A stretch of 64,000 nucleotides of DNA from Knoxdaviesia capensis (GCA_001510575.1 LNGK01000004.1:3470667-3534666); one strand, 5' to 3'; shown: positions 22,730 through 33,993, counted from the first letter of the stretch. A program made the numbers and translations. Notes: generated by a model not told the origin, from the sequence alone.

Positions 22730-24339
22730 GTGGAAGACATGGGCGGAAGGACAGAGGCGTGTTCTTCTTGTTCGATTTGGGAAGAGAGGAAGAGAGAGCC
22801 TCGTCTCAGAAAGTGATTATGGCAAAAGGAACACGGAGGAGCAGAAAGACAGAGAAACTCTTAGAGCACAAGTCGCCGGCACACAAGGTCACCGCCACGT
22901 GGAAACCAGCGTTTGGCCAACAAGCCGCCAGCAGGGATTCAGAAACGGTCACTTGGGGACAGGAAACGGGGACGAAGCTACGCGCGGAAGCTCCAGGCCA
23001 CAAAAGAAATGAGATGAGCAGGCAGAAAGAGAAGAGCCGCGACGGCCAAGAAGCGATGCAGAAGGAGTAAATGAATGAAGAAATAAGAACTAAATAAAAA
23101 GCCAAGACGACGGCATGCAATATAAAAGTGTAATATAAGGACGATCGACGTGTACAACAAGTCGAGACGAATGAAACAGAATTAACCGGGCTGGGCTGGC
23201 GTCAACGAACTCAGGAACAATATAGGAAGATCTTTACTGAAGGATGTGCGTCTCAACAGCCAGTCTGGCCAGGAACAGTTGATCGATCAAGACCAACAGA
23301 AAGAAAAAAAGAAAAAAAAAAGAAAAAAAAAGAAAAAGAAAAAGAACAAGAAGCAGATGGGTCTGGTGATGCCAGCAAAACCAACAGCAGTTGTATTAGA
23401 CAAGTCAAGTCAAGCTTGCATGTACACCCTGAAAAGCTTAACCTGTAGGGGGGAATAATGGAGGCTATCAAGGGAAGTAACTGGAAGATAGGTGTCGTAT
23501 GCGTTGTAGATGAGAAAAAGAAGTTAAGGGAGAGTGAGGACTTGTGTGGCTGTCGAGAGGGTTTCGCGGGGTAGAAAGGTTGAGGGAGAATGTGAGAGGG
23601 ACGAAGGAAAAAAAGAAAGAAAAAAAGACAAAAAGCCTGATGGAGCGTTGTCAAAAGCCTTGGAGCTGTGGAGAAGAAGCTCAAGGATGGAGAGGGAAAC
23701 GGGATCTGCAAATAATAGCAACCAAAAAATGTGGTTGGAGTTGGGACCCTGTCCTTAGGAGAGTAGCTTAGAATAAAAGAGGAAGAGGAAAAAACAAGAT
23801 ATCACGAAGATGAAGAACCAAGAGGAGGGGAAGAAGGAGAAGAAAACAGAATTGGCTGAATTAAAACCCATAAAAACGGAAATTTCACAATTGGAAATGG
23901 CAGGAAGAGGAAGAGGATAAAACACGGATTCCCAAAGCAGGAACGATGGAGCTTCACAGCGTGCGCTGCATTGCAGGGAAGGAGCAGGACAAGAGCCAGA
24001 TGCAGGCGCGTGGGGTAAACGGAAGGCAAGAGGTCGGTGCTTTGCGTGCTTGTTCGACCAGGCAGGAGCGCCTTTCTGCTGGTGACCTGCGGCCCACTCT
24101 CACCGATAATACAACAACAGGTCACTGGTGTCGCTGTTATGGGTGTACCTCTTACGTGCACCTCGATGCCGACGCTTCTTGCAGAGCCGGGCGTGTCTCT
24201 CGTTATCTCAAGACAGTCACGCCGATGGGCTGCTGTGCTGTTCAGCGGGAAGGAGCAGCATGGAGAGGATTTTGATCGACGTGTACATGCACCCAGACGA
24301 CGGCCTGTGCCGCCCACCGTAGACCGCTACGATTGTTCG

Positions 24340-24352
24340 TTAGGGTTAGGGT
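24340..24352 (+). repeat. Interstitial telomere-type repeat
   Basis: Two TTAGGG units in tandem, about 1.6 kb upstream of the Nif1-like start. Confidence 0.85.
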
Positions 24353-26539
24353 CCTTGATTGGTAGTCTGCGAGTTGAAGCTATCGCCAGTATATATATTG
24401 CCAGCATAGTAACAGAAGCCCCTCTCGAGTCTGTCTCCCCATTTCACGTCCCAATACACTGCGGCGTTCCTCATTTTTTCCTCGTTTCCCTTTCCAAAAA
24501 CTCCCTTGATGAATGAACCATTTTCTCTTTTCCTCCTTTTTCCCTCTTCTTCCTTTCGCCCCTGGCCATTTCTGCGCCCCGCCGAAAAAAAATGAAAAAA
24601 TCCCAAAATCTGCCCTCCCAGCCTCTGCGTTGGCACTGCATAAGCCGTGCTTTGGATTTTCTGGGACCCTCCTCAGTGACCTTTCGCCCACCGAGAACAG
24701 CTGCACCCAAAAAAGAAGGAAGAAAAAAAAAAGGGAAACCTAAATACGGGTCCCCAGTTTATTCTATTCACACCTCAAATGGGATTCCTGCATTCTCGCT
24801 GGCTCTCAGTGTCTCTCTCGCCGTGCTTTCTCGCCACCGCAACGCAGCCCGCCAGACAGCTAACAGCCACTCATCTTGCTGGGCCCGGCACCCACCCGCT
24901 GTGTGCATCGCTAGGCTTTGGATGGGATGTATCCTGCAGGAGGAGTGTGGTGGCTCTTTTGGCTGTGAGTGTGTATATCGGAGAATGGGCGAAGAGGAAC
25001 AGAAGCAGACAGAAGAAAAGGACTGAGAGAGCCAGACACAGCGGCAGATGGGACTAAACTTGAACAGGCGAACGCGCTGCAGCTTCAGCTCTTCGGTTGT
25101 GTTCCCATGCCTGTTCAACCAAGTGAGGATAGGACACGAGAAGAGAGAGACGAAAGCATATACTGTACACTCTGTCACCCTCTTTTCTTCGCAGGCTCTC
25201 TCTTCCCACCCATCCCAACCCTTCGTTTTTTGCGGCCTGGCCAATCCAAAGCGTCCACGCCACAACCTGCAGCTGTAGGTTGCCAACAATGGTGGATGTT
25301 GGCCAATCATCTGCTGCCACCACCTGCACAACCTGCATGTCACTAAAACACAGTCAGTCGATGGAGGAGGGGGGGACAGAATGATAAATCAAGAAAAAAT
25401 CATATGTACTGTACTGTACATGGAGGGGGGTGTGGGAGGTACTTACATGAAGCTAAGAACAGGCCAGAGGGTATGCAGGCCTCTCCGGTATGAACACACC
25501 ACCCGAAGGCCAAGATATTGCTCATGCATGTATCACCAAGTTGGCGAGCAGCACCGTTCGTTTGTGTCCCCACGGACCAGAAAAACCCCGTCTCTCTCTC
25601 TGACTCTCGCTCAGTATCTTTGGCCCTAGGGATCCCCCGTCAAACACCCCAGTTGACGGCCGTGGCCAACAAACCGCCGCCGCTCCCAATGAACAACGAA
25701 CGGGCAGATGTGCTGGCGACCGAGACAAATGAAACCTTGCACCTGTTTGCTCGTCCTTTTTTCTCGCCTCCCCTCTCCTATCTTTCTCGCGGGGCTCTGA
25801 CATGAACAAACATGCAACAGAGGCAGTCAGGCAGGCAAGAGCACTCTGCATATTGCTTTGATGGATATGCGTGCGTCTCCTGCATGCACACATCTTTGTC
25901 TCTTCCGGAGTCTTGCCTCCCTTTTGCGTGTTTTCTTCTCGTCTCTCTCGTCGTGGATTGCGGCCCATCTTCGTCCAGTGTATCTTCGCCAGGAGGCCCG
26001 ACACCGCGAACCGCGAAAACACGGCCCAGACACGCCTGAACTCGAATCCGGAAAATCTACCCATCTTCTTCTGACCTCCATACGTATCCCAGGAATCAGG
26101 CACATATGCGAACCCGTGGTGGTGACAGATCGGCTCTGTTGCTGCAATCCCAGGTTCTCGTCGTCACTGGACGCTCCTTTTCGAGAGTTCCCACGGCTGC
26201 AGATCGATCTCTTTCGCGTTCTCTTCTCCATATCGCTCTTTTTTCCTTCGTGTCACTTTCTCTGGCTTTTATCGGAACCCCGTAGACCCCAGCTGACATA
26301 AATACCTGGCAAAGCGCCTGTTCATGACACCTGATGCCCCAAAAGCTGGTTACCCGTCCCGCGCCGAGACAACTGCTCCTGTACCACGCCGACCCCGTTG
26401 CACTTGCCGAACCCTCCATCTTCTGTCTTCCGTATTCAGAGAGCAAACATTTAGACTGGGCAAAAATGTATCGTTACTGTGCCATCAGCAGCGGTAGCTG
26501 GTCGTGAGACTGTTGAGGTCCCTGGATGGACTTGCCGTA

Positions 26540-26554
26540 TTAGGGTTAGGGTTA
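26540..26554 (+). repeat. Interstitial telomere-type repeat
   Basis: Two and a half TTAGGG units in tandem, about 0.8 kb beyond the hapX stop codon. Confidence 0.85.
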
Positions 26555-27320
26555 TCGTGAGCCTGCCACACTCTCTCGGTATGCAACGCGCACGTTCTGT
26601 TGCTGTAGAGTTGGGATCCAAGATTATTGGCCATCGGAAAGGGTTGCCATAAAAAGATGGTGTGAACAGGGGGGAAACAACAAATTCATCTCAATCGAGT
26701 GAATAACACGCCTACTAGGGATCTGTCTGTAAGTGAATGAAACAGGCGAATCGGCGCGCTGAGATGGCTGTAGAGAGAGGGGTGAGGGCTTCACCAAGAT
26801 TTTGGTTGCATGGAGACGAAGCTTCAAGCTGGTAGGCACGTAGAAACCGGGACACGCTCATACATAAAGTATATTCAGAATATATACACCAGCGAAAACC
26901 GCGGGGAAAAAAACAGAAAAAAACATCAAAGATCGGAACAACAGAAAGAAAGAAAATGCAATACAAAAAATCACCCCCAAAAATGAACCGTGATCAGGTC
27001 CTCATAAAAAAAGCTCTTCAAGAACTTCGAGGCACGTCGAAAAGTGCTATCGATTTTCCCCTTTCCCCCTCTTCTCTTCATCAGTTCATTTTTTTGTATC
27101 AAGTAGAAAAACAACAACAAGGAACTCCAGGTAAAAACGCCGTAAATGGAACAGGAAACAGAAACGCCCTCAAACCCTGGGAACAGAGAGAGAGAGAGAT
27201 AGATATAGATAGAGCTGTATCCAAAAAAGTCAAAGGGTGTCTGGTCTCCCCTCGAACGGCAAAGTTTTATATACACATGAAAAATAAAAGTATTTGTACA
27301 TGTTGCACCGTTCACACTGC

Positions 27321-30098
27321 TCACGCCCTCTTGCCGAACCGGACATCAAAGTCCTTCAGCACACTCATGATACTCGCGGCCTCAACCTCAATCGGCAGCC
27401 GCGACGACGCATCCCCAGACCCGGAGGCCGCGGACGCCGAGGCGGCGCCGGCATCGGCCGTGGCGGGCCGGGGCGCCGGGCGTGGCGCCACCGGGACCGC
27501 CTTCAGCTTGGGCAGCCACGAGCTGATCTCGTCGGCCGCCTGCTCGAAGTTGCGGTGGCTCGCGAGCGTCTTGTACGTCTCTGCGCAGCTCAGGCTCAGC
27601 CCGAACCCGGCTTTCGCGGCGCCAGACGATGCCGGGGCCGGGGCCGGGGCCGGGGTCGCGGCAGAGTCAGCGGCGCTAGGGGCTGGCGCCACGCTCTTGC
27701 CGGACTTGCAGCACCCGCCCCCGGGACCAGCACCACCACAGCATCCGCCACCGGCACTGCCCACTCCGTTCGCCTTCTCAAAGTTGGCGGCTAGCGACCG
27801 GCAGAACAGGCCGGACTTGGGATCCGCGAGACACTGCGCGCAGGTTCCGGGGCCGTTCGGCCCACACGACGAGGATGAGGGCTGCGGGAGACTGGACGGG
27901 AGTAGCTGGGAGCCGGGCTTGACGCTGCGGATGTGCTTGAGCGCCGTGCGGGTAGTGCGCATGCGAGAGGGCACCAGCTTGATGGCCCCAGTGTTGGTCA
28001 CCTCCATGGGCGGCGGCGACGCATCACTGCGTGGCGGCGACGGCACCTGGTACATGATGGGGAGGGGGTTGGGATCCGTCATGATGGCCATTGGCGAGTC
28101 GATCATGGCGCTACTCTCCAGCGACTCAGCACACACGCACACGCTATCGTCCTGGCAGAAGCCACAGCGGTCCTTGGGCGGGATGATGATGCGCGAGCGC
28201 GGGGGCCGGGGTGGTGTTTGGCTGAGGGTGATGGAGCTGAGGTCGGGCTTGTGTATTGTCAGGGTCTCATCGGGGCGCTTGAAGGCAAAGGTCATGTCGA
28301 TTTCCATCTCGGGGGATATCGACGAGGTAGACGATGCTGAGAGCACGGTGGTATTGTGGGTCATCATGGAGTTGGAGGGGCTAGAGGTTGTTGATGTTGA
28401 GTGTAACCGCGATGTTGACGGCTGTGGCCGCTTATTTGAGTTTAGGTTAAAGTTACTGGGAGAGAGCGAGCGCTTCAACTGCGCGGCATTCATGGCGTGG
28501 GCGGCAGCCATCTGGAGAGGGTCAGGGGGACAGTCGCAGGGAGCACCCAGACTGCATTTTGTGCAGATGGGAATTGACTGCGAGAAGGCGGCATCGGAGC
28601 AGGCGCATGGGCCTTCGGGAAGACAGCCGCCACACGTCATATCGGTGAGATCCAATTCCTCGGGCGACGACATGTCGGTAGGGCTTGGCTGAGACACCAT
28701 GTGGGGGATGGACAGGGCCTGGGCAGCCATGGACGGGGTAGCCGAGGGGGCCGACGATGCCGACGACGGGCCGGCATGGGCGACACCGCCAGCGACGGCA
28801 GCAGCAGCAGCAGCAGCAGCAGCGGCGGCCGCCGCATTGGAGACATCAAACGGAGGAGGGAGCGTCGACAGCGACATGCGGGAGGAGGCCGAGGTCTCGG
28901 GACGGCCAGAGTCCGGATGAGCCGAGTCGGCCGACGAGGAAAAGTGGGCAGCGTTTCGGCGCTGGAACACATCGACGGCAGTCTCGGCACGAATGCGCTC
29001 GCGGCGCTCCCGCTCCAGCAGGGTCTCGAGCACCGAGCACTTGGAGCGAAACGACTGCAGCTCCAGCTCCAGCACGCGCACCTTCTCCCTCAATTCGGAC
29101 TCGGTGCGGTCCCGCTCCTCGCGCTGCTCTTCAATCTGTTCCTCGAGCTCGCCCACGCGGGCGGCTCGCCGTTCTCGGAAGGCGCGCTGGGCGGCTCGGT
29201 TCTGGGCTTTGCGCTTGGAGGGAGGAGTGTCGGTGGCCGGCTTGCGGCCAGGCTTCGGCCGAGGCGGGATAACCCATTCTTTGCTCGTGATGGACAGTTT
29301 CGGCGGGCCGGTGGGGGCAGCGGTGGCGGCAGCGGTGGTGGTAGTGGTGGTGGCTGGAGGCGTGGCAGCCGCGGGAGACGCAGCCGACGAGGACGAGGCG
29401 GACGACAACGGAGCGACGGCGACGGCGATGTTCGGAGAGATGACCGACGACACAGACATGGTGTTAGGAGGGGGAGCCGGGCCCGACGACGTCACTGACG
29501 GCGACAAACCGGCAACTCGGGAGGCGGGCGACGGGGAGATGGGCTTGTGGTGCGAAGAGGCAATAATGGGAGCAGCAGCAATTTTCAGTGGAGGAGGAGA
29601 AATGAGGGCTATTTGCGGGGGTCTGCACTTGGGGATGGGCAAGGGCAGCTTTGGCCGGACATTCGGGGAGGCGGTAGAGGCCGAAGACGGCGACGATGAC
29701 GATGATGCCGATGATGAGTGCTGTAGTTTTCGGTGAAGAGTCCGGGCCGGCGACGACGACGACGGCGATGCGGAAGAAGAAGGCGAAGACGAAGAAGAAG
29801 ACGAAGACAATGAAGACACCGAAAAGTGCCCGATGGAAGAATTTGTCGGGTGGTGGGAAGAGGAATGAGAAGAATTGTGCACTGGGCGGAGCTGTGACGA
29901 AAGAGAGGAAAGCGAAGGGGGAAGGGAAGAAAAAGAGGAGGAAGAGGCTGATTTGGCTGAGGGATAAGCTGTGAGCGGTGGCCTGTGCGACAAATTTTCA
30001 GCGGGGGCAGCCAGTGAAAGCGCCCTGCTTTTAGTGGTTCGCAGGTCTGCAGTTAGTGGCAGTTCGGCCTTGATCTTGATTGGTGCCAGGGCCGCCAT
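27321..30098 (-). CDS. hapX: HapX bZIP iron-response regulator
   Basis: One open frame of 925 aa. At 273-290 is the Hap4-like CCAAT-complex-binding motif (SKEWVIPPRPKPGRKPATD). The bZIP basic region KRKAQNRAAQRAFRERRAAR (295-314) and leucine heptads to about 375 follow. Four Cys-rich regions typical of HapX are present: C489/C492/C498/C500, C512/C515/C521/C523, C645/C648/C654/C656 and C753/C756/C766. The C terminus has the family ending VEAASIMSVLKDFDVRFGK. HapX joins the Hap2/3/5 complex to repress iron-consuming genes in starvation, activates vacuolar iron storage in excess, and senses iron through the Cys-rich regions. Two oddities are seen: about 270 residues before the Hap4-like motif, where Aspergillus HapX has far fewer, and an extra CC-x8-CC at 786-797. 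The ATG at 29459 (residue 214) is an alternative start that would give a more typical length. An Ala run lies at 421-436. Confidence 0.93.
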   Translation of the reverse strand: MAALAPIKIKAELPLTADLRTTKSRALSLAAPAENLSHRPPLTAYPSAKSASSSSFSSLPPSLSSLSSQLRPVHNSSHSSSHHPTNSSIGHFSVSSLSSSSSSSSPSSSASPSSSSPARTLHRKLQHSSSASSSSSPSSASTASPNVRPKLPLPIPKCRPPQIALISPPPLKIAAAPIIASSHHKPISPSPASRVAGLSPSVTSSGPAPPPNTMSVSSVISPNIAVAVAPLSSASSSSAASPAAATPPATTTTTTAAATAAPTGPPKLSITSKEWVIPPRPKPGRKPATDTPPSKRKAQNRAAQRAFRERRAARVGELEEQIEEQREERDRTESELREKVRVLELELQSFRSKCSVLETLLERERRERIRAETAVDVFQRRNAAHFSSSADSAHPDSGRPETSASSRMSLSTLPPPFDVSNAAAAAAAAAAAAAVAGGVAHAGPSSASSAPSATPSMAAQALSIPHMVSQPSPTDMSSPEELDLTDMTCGGCLPEGPCACSDAAFSQSIPICTKCSLGAPCDCPPDPLQMAAAHAMNAAQLKRSLSPSNFNLNSNKRPQPSTSRLHSTSTTSSPSNSMMTHNTTVLSASSTSSISPEMEIDMTFAFKRPDETLTIHKPDLSSITLSQTPPRPPRSRIIIPPKDRCGFCQDDSVCVCAESLESSAMIDSPMAIMTDPNPLPIMYQVPSPPRSDASPPPMEVTNTGAIKLVPSRMRTTRTALKHIRSVKPGSQLLPSSLPQPSSSSCGPNGPGTCAQCLADPKSGLFCRSLAANFEKANGVGSAGGGCCGGAGPGGGCCKSGKSVAPAPSAADSAATPAPAPAPASSGAAKAGFGLSLSCAETYKTLASHRNFEQAADEISSWLPKLKAVPVAPRPAPRPATADAGAASASAASGSGDASSRLPIEVEAASIMSVLKDFDVRFGKRA

Positions 30099-32235
30099 TG
30101 CTGCATCTGGGCTTTTCGGGTCGTTTTGGATGCTGAACCACAGAAGTCAGGCGGATGAGATTCCAATAGGCTTTTGAAGTATTGACGTCGGAAGTATCTG
30201 CCGTGGGACGATCTTTTCCCGGGGATAAGAGCTTTCGGGCTGGTCGGTGGTGAAGCTGCCGACCGGATTGGCTGCGTTTGCGGTGTTCCCGATACGGAGA
30301 GAGAGCGGCGCGGGGCGAGAAAGTCCGGAACACACCAAGCACACTGCGGTTGCTGCGGTTGCTGCTTGTTGTTGTGATTTGAATTGGATGCGTGTGTCTC
30401 TTGTTTCTCGGCTGGTATGCAGAATCAGTCAAGGGAGACAGAAATACGTGGAGATGACGAAGTGAAGCAGGCTGGGAGTGAAGATCCTGGCTGGGTATCT
30501 TTGGCTGCACCGCTTCTGATTCTGTCGTCCAGTGAAGAGATCGTGAGAGTGAATTGGAGGTTATGAAGGGTTCTGACCGGATATCCAACAATCAATGGTT
30601 GAAGACCGAGAAAGGAAGAGAGAAAAAAAAAGTTCCGAGATGAGGGGGGCAGCGGAAGATGAGTCTTTCGTTGTCTCTGGGCGGAATAAAATTTTCTGGC
30701 AGGACGTAAGCAGAACAGGGTCTTTCCCTATTGAACTTTGTATGGGCTCCGATTCAGGAGGCTCTAGCTTTTGGTTGGGCTGATGCTCTTGTGATGGGGG
30801 GGAAAAACACACACAAAAAAGGCGTAAGAGATCAGATTGATAAGATCGTACCATCGCATCACTGGTGTTGGCTGCCGAAATCTTTTTTTCTTTTCGCACA
30901 CTGTCTGGGTTTTTGGTGCAATTGCCCGTTTGCCGGTCCGTGCGCGTCACACTGTCTCGCATCTTTTTTTCTCTCTATTTTTTCTTCTGTGTTTTCTCCC
31001 ATTCTCTTTTGCTGTGGGAAGAGCGAGAATCAACCGACTTTTTCCGCCATTTCCCGGCATTTCGTGAGTCTTTGCCCGCTCGTATCGCCGAGCTTGGCCC
31101 AGGCCCACGGGTTACGTAAAGCCAGCCGAAAGTCTGCATGCACATCCTCCCACACACATTTTTTCTTGTTTGCTTTGCTGCTCGGCCCAAAAAAGCCGCC
31201 GATGTCGCACATTTTTGCCCCAACGGACGCTCCCCAAGCAAACCACCCACATTTTCAATTTCCCTTTCTCTCCATATTACATTTATCCGTGACAGGAACT
31301 GCCCTCCAAAGTGCGGCATCGTGGCCATCGCGTGATCCGGTTGTTGAGATTCCGCTGCATTTCGTCCCTGAAGAAGCATCGATGTCACCACTATCTATCT
31401 ATGCCTTGAGGTGTGAGTTTACATGTACTTGTACAGACATCGTGAATGGACAGACTGGCTAGAGGTTGCATGTGCATAACATCACTTCGAGCTGTGAATC
31501 AACAAGGGTTAGACCCTAAAACCCCACGTTCTTGCCCCGAAGCTACCAGCTGCAAACAGCCGGCACCAGCTGCCCACAAAACACCTTTCCAAAAAAACAT
31601 GGCCCGTGCGTTTCCTCCCTCCAAAACCTGAAATGCTGACACAAATCTGATGACATTATACGTGTACCACCAAAATAATGAACGGCCAGACGTCTTTTTG
31701 ATCTGATTTGTTCTCCTCTTCCCCAACCAACCAGACATTGCAATTCCCTCTTTTTTCCCCCTTCTCGATCATTTTACTTTCTTCGTTCCTTTTTTACAGC
31801 TGCTGTATGTGATCATTACATCAACAATCTCGTACTAGCAATTCCGCTCTCTTGGACTTTTCCCTTTGTTTCCCTACTATCGGCAGATGAAGACAGCTTT
31901 GAAGAATCTTGCCAATTGCCGTGTCGGCCCGCCTTGCCGTGCGGTGCCTTAAAAACCACCTCCGCGTCGCCGTGATTCGAATCTCCGGGCTGGGTTGGGC
32001 GTTTCTATCTATACCATCAGTTATTGTCCATTGCGCTGGGGGTACATCTTGCGTGGCCTCTCCCAGTCTAGCCTCGGATAGCCCCGTCCGGCATCCCCTC
32101 ATCTCCACCGGCTCGACGGGCTCCTCCTCAACGACTCTTCACTTCGCGGGCCCCGACACAGCCTCACCTCTCGACCCCTTGACTCCGGCGACATCCACCG
32201 TTCATCTATACTAGAACCACCCCCCCCTCCCAACC
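30099..32235. other. Divergent intergenic region, hapX / acidic fungal protein (2.1 kb)
   Basis: It holds the promoters of two divergent genes. A GATA-rich site (ATCAGATTGATAAGATC) lies at 30831-30847, about 0.74 kb upstream of hapX. A GGGTTAGACCCTAA imperfect palindrome lies at about 31506-31519. No gene was recognised; open frames at 30731-31462 (+) and 30975-31391 (-) lack any family signal. Confidence 0.5.
30831..30847. promoter_or_regulatory. Possible GATA-factor (SreA-like) site upstream of hapX
   Basis: ATCAGATTGATAAGATC contains a TGATAA core (HGATAR). It resembles, but does not equal, the iron-GATA-factor consensus ATCWGATAA because two extra bases split it. In Aspergillus SreA represses hapX, so a site here would make sense. 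The assignment is tentative. Confidence 0.3.
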
Positions 32236-33993
32236 ATGGCCTTCCTCGAAGACCCCCGCCTCCGCCAACGGTGGAACCAGATCTCGCACAACGCCGAAAC
32301 CGTCACCGAAAACGCCGCCGCCGGTATCTGGTCGTTCCAGCAGAACTACATCAACCCGTGCTTCGGCTCGCTGTCGCAGTGCTTCGAGCAGTGTACGTCC
32401 GTGTGTCTGGGCGGCCCCGAAGACCGCGCCCGCCGCCAGCGCGAACGCGACCGCGCGCGCTTCCGCGCCGAATACAGCTTCGACTTCTACGACGACTGGT
32501 ACGAGGACGAGGACTCTGGCCTGCTGGGCAGCTGGAGCAACGATGACTGGGACCGCTTGCTGGCTGGCACCGGCTCGTCGCGGAGGTACGGCACGACCGG
32601 CACGAACGTCGGCGTGGCTGGCGGCGGAGGGGCTGGTGGTGCCGGTGGCGGGGGCGGCGGTGGTGGTGGTGGTGGTGGGGCGGGCGAGGGCATCGCGGAC
32701 CAGCAGCCGCGGAGGAAGCGTGGTATGAGCTACGGCACACGTGGCCCCCGCCGGCGGACCTCGGAAGAAGACCCCACCGTCATCCCCAGCACCCAGCCCC
32801 TCGGCTTCCTCGGCCGCCTGCCATGGAAGATCGGGGGAACTCTCCGCTACAAGCCTAGTGCGGCTGACTTGCAAGAGCACCCCGGCCGCCACGACAGTCT
32901 CCCGGGCGAGTCGAAGTCGCTACTAAGTCGGTCCCGCCGCGACACCCCTGGCGTGGGCTACCGCAACGGCGCGCAACCAACCAAATTCCCCGCTAACGGA
33001 GATGCCGGTGCAGGTGCCGCAGCCGGCGGCGGCGACCCTGCTGCCGATGCAGCACACGACATAACCGACGTCGATGACGACGACGACGACGACTTCTCGC
33101 ACTACTTCGGCACCACGCGGCGCCACGCGCGCAAGCGCAGCGGGACCACGGCGTCGGGCGAGACGTCATCGTCGTACCGGTCGCGCGGCGACCTGTTCCC
33201 CAGCGACGGCGAGGGCGACGAGGACGCGGTGCCGCTGGACGACGAGTTCAGCATGGCGCTCGACGACAAGACCGACGACCGCAGCAGCAACCGCACCCGC
33301 AGCAGCAAGGGCAAGGGCAAGGGCCCGCGGCGGTCGACTGGCGGGAGTAGTAGCGGGAGCGGCGCGCGCGCGCAGCGCCCCGGGTCGATGATCTCGCGCA
33401 CCGTGTCGCGCACCACCGTCAACTCGGCGTACTCGGCCTACTCGACCTACGAGGCGGCGCACTCTATCGCGGCCGACGCTGCAGCTGCGGCGGCGACAGT
33501 GGTGGTCACGAGTCCGCCGAGCATGGACGACCTGCACCGCGAGGAGCAGATGCTCCGCCGCGAGGAGGACGCGGCCGTGGCGCGCAAGCGCCGGGCAGCG
33601 GCGCAGTTAGCCGCCGAGCGCGGGCTGCACGGGTCGGCGTCGTCGGCGACGGTCGCGTCAGCCACCACCGGCCCTGCATCCCACGAGTACGAGCATGACG
33701 GCGACGACGAGTTTGCGCCCATGGTGTCGGGCGAGCAGACCGAGGACTTTGACGCGGACGTCTCGCGCGTGTCGCTGGAGGACGACTCGGTGGTCATTGT
33801 CCACGCGGCGGACGAGGACGACGAGCACGACGAGCACGACGAGCACGACGAGAGCGGGCTGCAAATACCCCCGCTGTCGCACGCCACTCCGCCGCCCACC
33901 GACCCTCCCGCTGCCGACCCTCCCGCACCGGCAGCACCGCCCGAAGAGCCCGCTGCCGACTTCGTTCCCGCGCGACTGCCCAATTTCAGCTGA
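32236..33993 (+). CDS. Conserved fungal protein of unknown function, acidic and low-complexity
   Basis: A single exon of 585 aa with strong GC-rich codon use. No known domain was recognised. Two blocks look conserved-like: the N-terminal 120 residues (WNQISHNAETVTENAAAGIW, NPCFGSLSQCFEQCTSVCLGG, AEYSFDFYDDWYEDE, NDDWDRLLAG) and a short piece near 188-215 (LGFLGRLPWKIGGTLRYKPS). Between and after them lie a Gly run, acid clusters (DVDDDDDDDFSHYF), Ser/Arg-rich stretches, a likely coiled coil with HREEQMLRREEDAAVARKRRAA, and (DEH)-type repeats DEDDEHDEHDEHDES. The C terminus is Pro-rich. Four Cys in the N-terminal block could be lipid or metal sites, a guess only. No signal peptide or membrane segment is seen. 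It shares a divergent promoter region with hapX. Confidence 0.82.
   Translation: MAFLEDPRLRQRWNQISHNAETVTENAAAGIWSFQQNYINPCFGSLSQCFEQCTSVCLGGPEDRARRQRERDRARFRAEYSFDFYDDWYEDEDSGLLGSWSNDDWDRLLAGTGSSRRYGTTGTNVGVAGGGGAGGAGGGGGGGGGGGGAGEGIADQQPRRKRGMSYGTRGPRRRTSEEDPTVIPSTQPLGFLGRLPWKIGGTLRYKPSAADLQEHPGRHDSLPGESKSLLSRSRRDTPGVGYRNGAQPTKFPANGDAGAGAAAGGGDPAADAAHDITDVDDDDDDDFSHYFGTTRRHARKRSGTTASGETSSSYRSRGDLFPSDGEGDEDAVPLDDEFSMALDDKTDDRSSNRTRSSKGKGKGPRRSTGGSSSGSGARAQRPGSMISRTVSRTTVNSAYSAYSTYEAAHSIAADAAAAAATVVVTSPPSMDDLHREEQMLRREEDAAVARKRRAAAQLAAERGLHGSASSATVASATTGPASHEYEHDGDDEFAPMVSGEQTEDFDADVSRVSLEDDSVVIVHAADEDDEHDEHDEHDESGLQIPPLSHATPPPTDPPAADPPAPAAPPEEPAADFVPARLPNFS

Larger units (their letters stand above)
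22730..27320. other. Gene-empty intergenic region (4.6 kb) with telomere-like repeats
   Basis: It separates the 5' end of the Nif1-like gene and the 3' end of hapX, both on the minus strand. No open frame has domain signal or coding composition. It holds purine-rich simple sequence (GAAAAAAA-type, 23298-23352), and two telomere-type repeats, TTAGGGTTAGGGT at 24340-24352 and TTAGGGTTAGGGTTA at 26540-26554. The left part should be the promoter and leader of the Nif1-like gene; the far right the hapX 3' UTR. The size leaves room for an unrecognised non-coding RNA gene. Confidence 0.5.

Noticed and set aside
26956..28692. 578-codon plus-strand open frame over hapX
   Set aside because: Antisense to the recognised HapX Cys-rich and C-terminal regions; no family resemblance.
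31960..32000. Possible tRNA B-box (GATTCGAATCTC)
   Set aside because: No A-box at the right distance and no cloverleaf stems could be drawn around it.
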